Positions 34,901 through 43,500 of a stretch of 64,000 bases of DNA are shown in pieces; position 1 is the first letter of the stretch, and each line of letters opens with the position of its first letter. Source of the stretch: Paenibacillus tyrphae (GTDB taxonomy: Bacteria; Bacillota; Bacilli; Paenibacillales; NBRC-103111). The position numbers and the translations under genes were made by a program. The stretch lies in the NCBI RefSeq assembly GCF_024158745.1, contig NZ_JAMZAW010000030.1:1-64000 (forward strand), given 5' to 3'. The notes beneath the pieces are model-generated. The model did not search any database. It was not told the DNA's origin and saw nothing but the letters and a program-made list of their open reading frames with translations.

Positions 34901-35782
34901 GTATACCTCGTCGCGGTCGGCTACCGCCTTGGACAGCGGCTTGACGTAGACGGCCGCCACGCCTTCGCTCCATACGGTGCCGTTGGCATCCCGGTCGAAC
35001 GCGCGGACGGTGTAGTCGCCGGACTGGGTTTCGTTAGGAAAAAAAACCGGGTCGAACGTAATGTTCACGCCTCCGACGAGGGCGGCTTCGCAGTCGCCCT
35101 GCCGGATGGCCTTCATGGCGGCGTCCAGCGCCACCAAGGCGGAGGAACAACCGCTGTCGACGACAAAAGCCGGTCCTCTGAGATTCAATAAGTAGGATAG
35201 CCGGCTGGCCAGCACCCCCGTCCAAGAGCCGATGCTCGTCGTAAAATCTTCCTCCTCCAGGTACGTAAGGTAGGAATCGTGCATCCGATGGGTGTGATCG
35301 TTGCCTACGAATATACCGATGTTCCGTCCCTGCACCTGGCCCCGGTGATAGCCGGCATCCTCGATGCTCTCGACGAACACCTCGAGCAGCAGACGATGAT
35401 AAGGGTCCATATGCATCGCCGTGCGCGGAGGGATGTTAAAATACTCCGCGTCGAAATAGTCGACCGACTTGAGAAAACCGCCCTTTCGCAGCTCCCCGGA
35501 ATAGTCGCTGATCCGCTTAAAATCCTCCAGCCGGTTCACAGGGAAGGAGCTGATGGATTGCCGGCCTTCGATCAGATTGTTCCAGAACTGCTCTGTATCC
35601 TCAGCGCCGGGGAAGCGGCAGGACAAGCCTACTACGGCGATAGGCTCAGGCTCGCCCGCTGCGCTTTTCTGCAGCTCCTTGATGAAGGCCACGGCCTGCT
35701 CCGGGTCCAGCTCTTTTCGCTTCACCCGGTCGAGCAAATAACGGACAAGCTCTTTTTTGATCGTCATGGCTTCGTCTGCCAT
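28910..35782 (-). CDS. Hybrid PKS-NRPS: KS-ACP-C-A-PCP-E
   Basis: A 2290-residue protein. An N-terminal docking-like helix (about 5-40) precedes KS (45-470; Cys212 in DSGCSSAL, THGTGTSLGDP, KTNIGHTVGVAG). A linker with LPPHLFNNKRYW typical of AT-less KS is followed directly by ACP (Ser725 in GGDS), with no AT, KR or DH. C at about 795-1220 has HHIITDG (926-932). A at about 1240-1740 has TSGSTGIPKG and YGPTETT; the code by eye is D-G-I-F-M-G-G-V-F-K, closest to branched-chain codes (Val/Ile) but not an exact match I know. PCP Ser1784. A C-terminal epimerisation domain (about 1835-2260) has HHIAVDV (1961-1967, last Gly replaced by Val), EGHGRE (2095-2100) and RTAGWFTSTFP. It adds one malonate (AT in trans) and one D-residue. 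Overlaps the upstream gene by 19 bp; GGGAGG sits 7 nt before the ATG. Confidence 0.9.
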   Translation of the reverse strand: MADEAMTIKKELVRYLLDRVKRKELDPEQAVAFIKELQKSAAGEPEPIAVVGLSCRFPGAEDTEQFWNNLIEGRQSISSFPVNRLEDFKRISDYSGELRKGGFLKSVDYFDAEYFNIPPRTAMHMDPYHRLLLEVFVESIEDAGYHRGQVQGRNIGIFVGNDHTHRMHDSYLTYLEEEDFTTSIGSWTGVLASRLSYLLNLRGPAFVVDSGCSSALVALDAAMKAIRQGDCEAALVGGVNITFDPVFFPNETQSGDYTVRAFDRDANGTVWSEGVAAVYVKPLSKAVADRDEVYGIIRGMAVNNDGKSNGLTAPSARAQQEVLLKAWERAGIHPETISYIETHGTGTSLGDPIEIKGLAGAFAKHSDKRQFCAIGSIKTNIGHTVGVAGLASLIKVMLSLKERMLPPSLNFTIPNPLIDFAGSPVYVQDRLAAWEPAGEAPLRAGISSFSLSGTNCHLVVEEAPPIHRSAEAATGWIYPLSGYSPELLGKSVLRHLQFLRRHPELRLQDACFTASAGREHLPVRAAVWCRDTSGLIAGLEALHEALIAAGRSFGVQEGDQYTLWLADAAMPGVKEETPQAHAVPAAAVQAQVRQLSAVVTQADAGRRLDAWKQLAALYVQGADIAFEPLFAGSDVRRCSLPPHLFNNKRYWDETPRIRKRQEEAGEVAEEERPLWEQASAAGSRLPEGYEAVSEAERFLAWVWSEALGYPVINPGADFYKLGGDSVNGLRIVQVLNEAFTLDIPISVLLGAADFSEFVRRVERDYGLSEVLAQARLHAGRPSQAAPERKEDKSPIPLTPAQNRMFLTTQLMPHSVAYNVTGVMRLEPHEDVNEVERLMQRLIERHDSLRTSFRMTDGAAEQVVHPRVDFALERCVLKTQEGVSRIRHLQEELKHFVRPFDLAEAPLMRARCYQYEDGEAYLAIDLHHIITDGSSMGMLFSDYMALAEGQTPAPLPLSYRDAVLALRNRMEDGAMQEHRRWWLEQFADGIPVLNMPTDKLRPGTKDYVGSRIFHTLPAGLTAQVKTMAQNAGATLFMVMMGVFHNLLARLGGDRDIVIGTPVAGRPGMGFQPLVGMFVNTLPIRTRSADEDSFMEFLGSLKRMVAQAFDHQEYPFEALIDDLKPERHPGRNPLFDVYFALQNIEMGLSGPADRMVPFDSGSAKFDLTVVVRETPEGLLMEWEYASSLYMPETIERLARRYERMLAAVVDNPLQSLGELDLMLEGERSRLLTEWNDTRTPYPGNKGIVPLFEEWAGIRGKEAALRMDGQTLSYEELNSRANRIARAILNSGTESGSAVALLLQRSFDMIAAILGVLKAGCHYVPLDAENPSARLLTVIESSGAKLLVTHPAAEWEGVAADMPELAVLDLSRLDPGIPDHNLDLAYSGNDLAYVMFTSGSTGIPKGTLIRQKSVIRIVHNNNFVTFSPEDVLLQLSNYSFDGSVIDIFGAMTNGACLVLLHKREVIDTAALGRIIRENGVTAFFITTSLFNALVDANPECLDNVRAVMFGGEAASVRHVRKAYERMGGGRLINGYGPTETTVFAVTYTVDQMPEEDSLPIGRALGNTSLYVLDDKLRLQPIGVPGELYIGGDGLAAGYLNHPELTAERFVPNLYRPGEMMYKTGDLVVWSEDGLLRYKGRLDQQVKLRGFRIEPGEIEAAAKKQPEVREAHAGIVDPGDQGGRNLCLWIVPNGDAVAFDTHALREKLARVLPDYAVPAFILPLESMPLNKNGKIDVSRLPAPVYTAQGERLEPRNEREALLADIWSQVLGIERPGINDNFFSLGGDSIKAIQVTARLQGSGYSLETAEIFQYLTIETLAPRLKTEQAPQAEQGEVTGVCLPDAIQTWFLRTGGHEHDSVRFNQAMLIRGKGGWNGDRLEAALHRLCHHHDALRLTLSADGGLRLRASSDDNLFYVTDLPAGLSEEALEEYMIEVQSRIRLQGGPLVAAAAGSGSDGWTLFIAIHHIAVDVVSWGVLLEDLTVCMADPEAALPPKTTSFAAWTQALAEWVRTGGARDELPYWRSLAEEARALPLLFPPAKTVRLDTVRTVHWIGGEVGQALCGEANRAYHTETVHLLLCVLSRALGEWRQTPTVLVQLEGHGRERFAPGLDVSRTAGWFTSTFPVLLNAGGEPADAVVAVKEAVRGVPRRGFGYGALRWLDTGLEPQDRAMLESIRPSISFNYLGLQGEADDAEVRTEALPAEITVDEDFASEWAMDIVSAQVGSAIRLEIRYPRAMFGDGQFAELGSLLDAAAREVATFCLGKTGGEKTASDFTVTPLKQEELENILDDLIIG

Positions 35783-38700
35783 CGTTTACCTCCCGTTTCG
35801 CTCTTGAACAGCTCCAGAAACTCGGTGCCTTCCAGCTCCTTCTCGACAAGCTCCATCAGCTCGCGTTCCACCGAAGCTTCCGACGGCTCCTCATTCGCCG
35901 CAGCGGCTGCCGCCGGGCGCTTGCTGTCGATGAACGCCGCCAGATCGTCGACCGAAGGGTACGAGAACAGATCGGAGATGTCGACGGTTCCCGGAAATTG
36001 CTCGTCTATCAGCTTCAGCAATTGGGTAGCCATCAGCGAATTGCCGCCCATATCCTGGAAGCTGGCAAAAATATCGATTTCGCCGAGTCCGAGCACAGCC
36101 GCATAAATCGCGCCCAAGATGCGCTGCGTATCCGTCGGATCCGCGCAGCCCTTGATGCGGACGTCCAGCGCGTTCAGCCCGCCCGCAGCGATGTCTGCCC
36201 TTGAGGCCGACGCGCGGAATTCCGGTGCGAGGCGGAAAGGTATCTCGTCGGCGAGCCCGATGGCGGCGGCTTTGTTCAATGCGCCGGGGACGATGCGCCC
36301 TTGCGGATTCACGATCAGCCATTCAAGCCAATCGAGAGCGTCAGCCACCGCAAGCGGGCGGAACAGGTTGTTCTCTTCGTCGACGTCGAAGTCGACCGAC
36401 ATCCCCACTTCCTTCCAGCTCGGCCAATTGATCGAAATTACCCGGCTTCCCGCATGCCGGCCCGCCTCCGCGAACGTATCGAGGAAGGCGTTGGCGGCGC
36501 TGTAATCGCCCTGTCCTTCTCCGCCCGTGATGGCGGCAATCGAAGAGAAGAGAGCAAGGAATCCGGTGCCGCCCTCCGAAAGCAGGCGCAGCAGATGAAG
36601 GGAGCCCTCCAGCTTTGGCCTGGTAACGTCCTGAAAACGATGCTCCTCCTTGAACATCAGGAAGCCTTCGCCGGCTACCCCTGCCGCATGGAACACGCCG
36701 GCAATTCGTCCGTAGCGCGACTTCAATGCTTCACCCAGACGCTCGACCGACGGACCGTCGGCAACGTCTACCGATACATATTCGAGGCTGGCCAGCCGCG
36801 GCTTAAGCTCCGTCAACGAGCGGTACACGGCTTGTCCGGAAGCCGCCAGCTCCTCCCATTCCTCCGGGGAAGCCAGCCGGCTCCGGCCGAGCAGCACGAC
36901 CTTCGCCATGCCCTTGTCGGCCAGACGTCCGGCAACGGACAAGCCCAAGCCTCCCAGACCGCCTGTAATGACATAGACTCCTTCCGTATCCAGCGCCAGC
37001 TTCTCCATCCCGGATATCCGGTGAGGGCGCAGCTCTTCCACGAATACGCCCGCCGGACGGAAGGCACGGAAAAAGGGGCCGCCGAATCCGAAGCATTCCT
37101 CTACAACAGCGGCCGTCGGAACATGCTCCGACGCATCGACGACGTCGACCTTCAAGTGCCGGTATTCTTGCCCGATGACCCGGGCCAGCGCCGCAGTCGC
37201 TGTCGAGAGCGGCGACAAACCGTTCTCGTCTCCACTCACCGCCCACGCATGGCGTACCAGCACCTTCAGCCCGTCCGGCCATTTCGATTTGCGGGCCAAG
37301 AGCACTTTGCACAGCTTGAACAAGGCGTCCACCCCGAGTTCGCGTCTTGCGCGAAACGCTTCATCCGAGAGCGCGAGCCGGGCAAACGGTTCGGCTTCGG
37401 CGGTATAGTCAGCAGCAAATAGGATACCTTGCGCGCCCTGCTGCTCCGCTGCGGCCAGCAAGGCGTCCAGGCCGGCCTCATCCGGAGTGTAGACGGCTGA
37501 CCCTTCCGTCCCGGTTGCGGCTTCCAAGTAAAAGGAAAGCACGCGCATGCCGGCAGCATTCATGGCGCCTGCCAGCTCCTCGGCGCGGGAGCCGGCCGTA
37601 GCGACGAGTGCCCATGGGCCTGCGCCCGGCTGTAACGCAGCCGCTTCCGTATCCGGCGTTTCCCGGGGCACCCAGCACATCTGCATGCATTCGCCCGGCA
37701 CGCTGCCGCTGCCGAGCATGGCGACGTCGTGCACCTTTTTGATGGTATATCCGCTAATTTGCGCCAACACACGGCCTTCGCCGTCCAGAAGATCGACGTC
37801 GTAGGTGATCGTTTCGCCGCTTCCGCCTTTGTTGTCGTGCACGCGGATATGGGAATACAGCTCGCTTGTCATCGGTGCGTACAATCGGAACTTCTTGTAC
37901 GTAAACGGCAGGAACGTCGCTCCCGTGCTTTGGCTGAGCAGGTTCATAGCGTTATCCAGCACCGAAGGATGCAGCTTGAACACGCTTAGCTCCGGCTGCA
38001 GCGGAGCGTTCAGCTGCAGGCGGGCCAACGTCTCCGAGCCAAACTGCCATACGGCGCGCACCGTGTCCCAGTGCGGCCCGAACTGGAAGACGCCTGTGTC
38101 GGTTTCGCCGACGAACGGATCGATTACCTCGGACGCACGGCTTTTGAGCAGCATCAAATCCATCGGGCCTTGCTCCGGCCCGCCTTCAAGGGGCAGCAGC
38201 TTGCCCTCGACGTGGGGAAGCCAGTCACCCTCGTCATTGCGGCTGGAAACCGTGAACGAGTACGCCGATCCGGACTTGATAAGCGTCAGCCGGGCCGTCA
38301 CTTCCGCTCCCTCCTCGACTACCATTGGAACGAGGAAGTAGACGTCCCGCAGCTCGACGCTGTCCTGGCCGAAGGCTTTGGCGGCGGCGAATCTCGCCAT
38401 CTCCAGATAAGTGGTGCCGGGCAGTACGGCCCGTTGGCTGATGCGGTGATCCGACAGCACCCAGTGCCGGTCGATGCGGAACTTCGTTTCATACACCGTC
38501 TCTCCCTCAGTCCCGGCCGGAAGCTGCTCTTCCACGAGCGGATGCAGGGCGTTAGCCATTTGCGAGCGGACCTTTGTGATTTTGGGAGCGGCCCAGTACC
38601 GGGTACGCTGCATCGGATAGACCGGAGCCGGAACCCTACGGCGTTTCTCGCCACCGTAGAACAGCTTCCAGTCGATATCGGCGCCTTCCGCATACAGACG

Positions 38701-40569
38701 GCAAACCTCCTCCAGCAGCGACGGCTCCGACGAGCCGCCCTCCAGGTAGGCGCGCAGCTTGCCCGCCGCCGATTCGCTGAGCTGCTGGCGCTCCCGCATG
38801 CGAAGCTCGCCCGGCTCCAACTGCGTTCTTTTCTCGCTCACGATGTGGTGGTGGCCGACGAAAACCTGCCCGATGCCGTCAGGTCTGCCCTCTTGAGCGG
38901 CCAGCGCTGCTATCTGCCGGCGCAGCTCGTCCTTCGTGCTTGCCACGAACGCGGCGCGATACTCGTAGTGTCCGCGGCCGACGTTGGACGTGTAGCACAA
39001 ATCGGCCAAATGCCAGCCGTCTCCCTCCAGATGGCGCGCATACTTTTGAACGTAGTCGCGGTAGGCCTGTTCGTTTTTGGCGCTGATCGTCAGACAGTAA
39101 CGGGGCTGACCGGCCGGCGCCGACTCGAGAGACGGCGCTTCCTCCACGATCATGTGGCAATTCGTACGGCTGAAGCCGAAGGAGCTGATGCCCGCGCGGC
39201 GCGGAAAGCCGTCGACCTCCCAAGGCCGTGCGGTGTCGTTCACGTACAGCGGACTGTCCGTGAAATTAATATATGGATTAGGAGTTTGGAAATTGATGAT
39301 CGGTGCAAGCTCCTTGTGCTCCATCGATTTGATCACCTTGATGAGCGATGCGGCCCCGGACGCTCCTACCATATGCCCCATGTTCGTCTTCAGGGAGCCG
39401 ATAGCGCAGAACTGCTTGCGCGACGTATGACGGCGGAACGCACTTGTCAGCCCTTTGATCTCGATCGGGTCGCCGAGGACCGTGCCTGTGCCGTGCGCTT
39501 CGACATACGTGATCGTCTCGGGCGGGATGCCCGCTTTTTCCCAGGCCTGATGAATAACCTCCTCCTGGGTGATCGGGCTCGGCGCCGTCAGACTGTTCGT
39601 GGAGCCGTCGTTATTGATGACGCTCGCTTTAATGATCGCGCGGATGTTGTCCCCGTCTTCCAGCGCCCGCTGCAGCGGCTTCAGCATGACGAGACCTACG
39701 CCCTCGCCCCAGACCGTGCCGTTCGCCTTCGCGTCGAACGTGCGGATGTAGCTGTCGTCGGACTCGACATTTCCCATGTTCGCTCCTTCGAGGAAACGGG
39801 CTTTCAGCTCGCCGGTCGTGAACAGGTTGACGCCGCCGGCAATGGCGTAGTCGCACTCGCCGGCTATCAGCGCCTGCGCCGCCATATGGACGCTGATGAG
39901 GCCGGCCGAGCAAGCGGTGTCGACGATCATGCAAGGGCCCTTGAAATCGTACAAATACGAAATTCGGCTTGCGATCAGGCTTTCCCACGATCCGGTCAAC
40001 TGCATCGGGTCGCGGGCGGAGCACAGCCTGTAGTAGGAGTAGTTCGTTCCATCCTTCCCGATATAGACTCCGGTCCGGCTGCCGATCATCGTATCGCCGC
40101 CGTAACCGGCGTCTTCCATCGCCTCCCAGGCGGTCTCGAGCGCCATCCGTTGGCTCGGGTCCATGTACGTCACCTCGGAGCGGGGAATGCCGAAAAAATC
40201 CGCGTCGAAATGATCGATGTGGTCCATATAGCCGGCCTTGACATGGATGTGAGGGATGTCCGCAGGCTGAATTTCGCGGCCGAACATGAACTCCGTATAA
40301 TACGGATTTTGCAAAATCGCTTCGAAATCCTTGAGCCGATGGGCAGGGTATTCGCGAATGCAGTTGATACCTTCCCGCAGCAGCTTCCAGAACGCTTCCG
40401 CGTTTTCCGCTTTGGGAAACCTGCCCGCCAATCCGATCACCGCGATATCCTTATGTATCGTAACTTCCGAAGAAGTCAGCTCCATTAACAGGGTTTTGGC
40501 CTCTTCTTTGGACAACTGCTGCTTGGCGACTTGGGATAGTATATATTTCTTGACCAGCTCCACAATCAA
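35764..40569 (-). CDS. Trans-AT PKS module KS-DH-KR-ACP (second)
   Basis: A 1601-residue AT-less module. KS at about 40-480: Cys220 in DTACSAGL, EAHGTGTVLGDP, KTNMGHMVGASG. A post-KS linker with YPMQRTRYW marks the place of the missing AT. The DH fold (about 675-945) keeps His708 and Asp872, but its HxxxGxxxxP motif reads HRISQRAVLP with Gln for Gly, so dehydration is doubtful. KR (about 1195-1390) has TGGLGGLGL, SS and DYSAAN, so it looks active. ACP at about 1480-1550, Ser1511 in GGNS. A charged C-terminal tail may be a docking element. The TTG start overlaps the upstream stop (TTGA), with AAAGGA about 5 nt upstream. Malonyl units are presumably supplied by the free-standing AT at 45302-46558. 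Confidence 0.9.
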   Translation of the reverse strand: MIVELVKKYILSQVAKQQLSKEEAKTLLMELTSSEVTIHKDIAVIGLAGRFPKAENAEAFWKLLREGINCIREYPAHRLKDFEAILQNPYYTEFMFGREIQPADIPHIHVKAGYMDHIDHFDADFFGIPRSEVTYMDPSQRMALETAWEAMEDAGYGGDTMIGSRTGVYIGKDGTNYSYYRLCSARDPMQLTGSWESLIASRISYLYDFKGPCMIVDTACSAGLISVHMAAQALIAGECDYAIAGGVNLFTTGELKARFLEGANMGNVESDDSYIRTFDAKANGTVWGEGVGLVMLKPLQRALEDGDNIRAIIKASVINNDGSTNSLTAPSPITQEEVIHQAWEKAGIPPETITYVEAHGTGTVLGDPIEIKGLTSAFRRHTSRKQFCAIGSLKTNMGHMVGASGAASLIKVIKSMEHKELAPIINFQTPNPYINFTDSPLYVNDTARPWEVDGFPRRAGISSFGFSRTNCHMIVEEAPSLESAPAGQPRYCLTISAKNEQAYRDYVQKYARHLEGDGWHLADLCYTSNVGRGHYEYRAAFVASTKDELRRQIAALAAQEGRPDGIGQVFVGHHHIVSEKRTQLEPGELRMRERQQLSESAAGKLRAYLEGGSSEPSLLEEVCRLYAEGADIDWKLFYGGEKRRRVPAPVYPMQRTRYWAAPKITKVRSQMANALHPLVEEQLPAGTEGETVYETKFRIDRHWVLSDHRISQRAVLPGTTYLEMARFAAAKAFGQDSVELRDVYFLVPMVVEEGAEVTARLTLIKSGSAYSFTVSSRNDEGDWLPHVEGKLLPLEGGPEQGPMDLMLLKSRASEVIDPFVGETDTGVFQFGPHWDTVRAVWQFGSETLARLQLNAPLQPELSVFKLHPSVLDNAMNLLSQSTGATFLPFTYKKFRLYAPMTSELYSHIRVHDNKGGSGETITYDVDLLDGEGRVLAQISGYTIKKVHDVAMLGSGSVPGECMQMCWVPRETPDTEAAALQPGAGPWALVATAGSRAEELAGAMNAAGMRVLSFYLEAATGTEGSAVYTPDEAGLDALLAAAEQQGAQGILFAADYTAEAEPFARLALSDEAFRARRELGVDALFKLCKVLLARKSKWPDGLKVLVRHAWAVSGDENGLSPLSTATAALARVIGQEYRHLKVDVVDASEHVPTAAVVEECFGFGGPFFRAFRPAGVFVEELRPHRISGMEKLALDTEGVYVITGGLGGLGLSVAGRLADKGMAKVVLLGRSRLASPEEWEELAASGQAVYRSLTELKPRLASLEYVSVDVADGPSVERLGEALKSRYGRIAGVFHAAGVAGEGFLMFKEEHRFQDVTRPKLEGSLHLLRLLSEGGTGFLALFSSIAAITGGEGQGDYSAANAFLDTFAEAGRHAGSRVISINWPSWKEVGMSVDFDVDEENNLFRPLAVADALDWLEWLIVNPQGRIVPGALNKAAAIGLADEIPFRLAPEFRASASRADIAAGGLNALDVRIKGCADPTDTQRILGAIYAAVLGLGEIDIFASFQDMGGNSLMATQLLKLIDEQFPGTVDISDLFSYPSVDDLAAFIDSKRPAAAAAANEEPSEASVERELMELVEKELEGTEFLELFKSETGGKRWQTKP

Positions 40570-43500
40570 TCACTTCCTTTATCCAAAGTAAGGCGGCTGG
40601 AAGATTCCTCAACCGTGATTTCCCCGCGTGACAAAAGCTCAAGGATTTCGTCGATATTCCCTTCGTCGATCCGGCCGTTCTTGACCGGCTCCTTCGCAGG
40701 CGCCCGATCCTTGCGGGTAGATGCTCTCAAATACTCCGCCTGCTTGCGTATCGTCGTGTAGGTGAACAGATCGGCGATATCCATCGCGCCGGGGAAGCCC
40801 TTCTCGAACTCGCGGTGCATCTGCGAGGTAAGCAGCGAGTTGCCGCCCAAGCCGGCGAACTCTTCGTCGGCCTCCAGCTCCGCGAGCGCCAGGGTGCGGG
40901 CCCAGATTTGCGATACGGCCAGATCCAGCTCGTCGGGAGCCGGGATGCCGAGCAGCTTCACCTGATTGCCGGCTCCCGGCGCGGCAGACGATTCCTTCGT
41001 CTTCGCTTGATGGAACGCGGGCTTGCCGGACCGGCGTTTCTTGCCGGGCATGAGCACCGGCGGCAGCTCATCGCTGCTGCCAAGCACCCGGTCCAGCAGC
41101 TCCAGCGCTTCTGCCGTATTCACCGGCGCGAACGCTTCCTCTTCGTCGACAGCGCCCATGCGGCGGGCAATGCCCGTTTCGCGCCATGCCGGCCATTGCA
41201 GACTGAGCGCCGGCAGCCCGGCGCGGCGTCTATGCTCCGCCAGCGCATCGAGAAACAGGTTGGCCGCCGTATAGTCCGACTGTCCGGGATTCAGCAGCAG
41301 CGAGGAGATGCTGGAGAAAGCGATAAAGAACTCGGGCCGGTCGTCTAACGTCGCCAAATGCAGATGCCAAGCGCCGTCCGCCTTCGGTCCGTACACGTTG
41401 CGGAACGTTTCCACAGTTTTGTGGATCATGAATCCGTCGCCGGCACGTCCCGCCAGGTGAAACACCCCGCGAATGCGTCCGCAAGCGCTGCGCAGCTCCG
41501 CTAACGCCGAAGCCACCGCATCGTATCGCTCAAGAGGCAGTGACACGACCTTGAACGCGTCCAACCGGCTCTCCAGCTCCAGCCATCGGGCGAGTCTTCC
41601 ACGCAGTTCCTCGTCCTCGGACTGCTCGATGAGCCGCTCCCACTCCTCGCGGGCCGGAACCGGACGTCGGCCGAGCAGCGCCAGCCGCCGGAAGCCCCTG
41701 CGGGCGAGCAGCCCGGCAACCTCGAGGCCGAGATCCCCGGTTCCTCCGCTAATGACGACCAGCCCATCGTCTCCGTCGACGGCAACCTCCTTCATGGCCG
41801 GGATCGGACTTGCCTGAATCGCCGGCTCGTAAGCGAGCCCTTGGCGATAGGCGAGGAATTCCGGCCGGGCGGGATCGGCTAGCTCGGCCAGCAGTGCTTG
41901 CGCCGGCGTCTCGTCGTCGCGGTCGAGGCAGCGCATGTTTTGCGCCTCAAACTCCAATGCGGCTACGCGCCATAGTCCGCCGAGAGCCGCCTGCCCCGGA
42001 TGAATGCTCCGGTCGTCCGCACCGACAACCCAACCGCTGCCGGTTAAGGCCGCCAAGCCCGCTTGCGCCTTGAGCCTTGCGGCGGTCCACGCCTTCAGGA
42101 AGGCGAAGCCTTCCCGGACCGCGTCGTCCGCTTCCTCCCGCCATGCGGCTGCGTTTTCGCCTAGGGTCGCGGCGGCGCTCCATTCGAACATCGCGAGCAC
42201 AATCGGCTCGTTCCCGTTCGCCAAGGCGGCTGCGGGCGCCAGGGCCTGCTCCCAATCCCCGGCTTCCGGGAACACCTCGATGACCCGGCGGCCTTGCTCC
42301 TGCGCATGCCTGACAATCCTGTCGAGCGTGGCGGAGCGCTTCCCGGCGACGACAATCGCTCCCACCGGAAGCTCCTTAGGGTTAGGAAGCGGATAAGAAC
42401 GGAACGTTTGTTCGTATCCATACATTTCCATGCCAACGGACAATCCCGTGGCATGCGAAGCGGATTTAATGCAGTAATTGCGAATGTTCAGGACGGTATT
42501 CCCGTCGCGGTCGCCGACCTTGATTTCGAAACGGTGCACCGGAGCGCCGTACGCTCCGTCGGTTTTGCGCAGATGAACCCAAATATGTTCAGGCATCCGC
42601 TCATACACCGTCAGCTCGCCGTAGGACAACGGCAAATACAGCTCCCCGTCGCCCATCAAGTGATTGACGGCGTTCACGGCCGTATCCATCAGTGCCGGGT
42701 GCAGCTGATACAAATGAGCCTCCGAACGGTATGGTTTCGGCAATGCCAGCTCCACCAAAAACTCCTCCAGCGCCTCGTCCATTCGTCCGCCGACGAAGGA
42801 GCCGTTCCAGCGGTCGCCGAGCTGAAGCCCGCGCGACAGATCGTCGTGCAAGCTCATCGGAATAGGCCGGGTCAATCGCTTTTGCAGCACCTGAAGGTCC
42901 AGTCGCTCGCCGGCTTCCTGCCGGCCCTCGTCCGCGACTTGCCAGTACGCCTCCGCGTGAACGACCCATTCGCCGTCCTCCGAAACGCTGGCGAAACGGA
43001 ACCGTTTCGTGCCGTTCTCCTCATCCTCCGCGAGCAGATGAAGCTCTTTGGACGCCCCTTCCTCCATGGCAAAAGGATGGATAAACACAATATCCTTCAA
43101 GCTTGCTGCCCCTTCGTGGCGAAAATAATCCCGCACGCAGACGGCCATCATCTCTACGAAGCATGTGCCCGGCAGCACGCAGACGCCTTGGATCTTATGG
43201 TCGGCAAGCTCCCACTGCCCGTCGGCATGGAGCTCGCTTCGGAACAGCGTGTGACCGAAGGTTGTGACGGCCGACGAATCGAGCAGAGGATGAGACCGCG
43301 CTTGGGCCTCCCGTCCGGCAGGAAATGTCGGTTCCGCCCAGCATCGAACGTGCTGGAACGGATACGTCGGCAGCGGAACCCGCCTCGCGTCCATCCGCCA
43401 GGTCAAGCTATCCCACGGAAGCCGTGCGCCGGCCACGTACAGTCCCGCCCATTGAGCCAGCACCTCCGCAGAGGGCCGCTCCCGCCGGCCGGACAGCAGG

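Noticed and set aside
38071..40488. Long plus-strand open frame (805 codons) opposite the second trans-AT module
   Set aside because: Antisense shadow of a strongly supported PKS gene; no domain motif in the translation.
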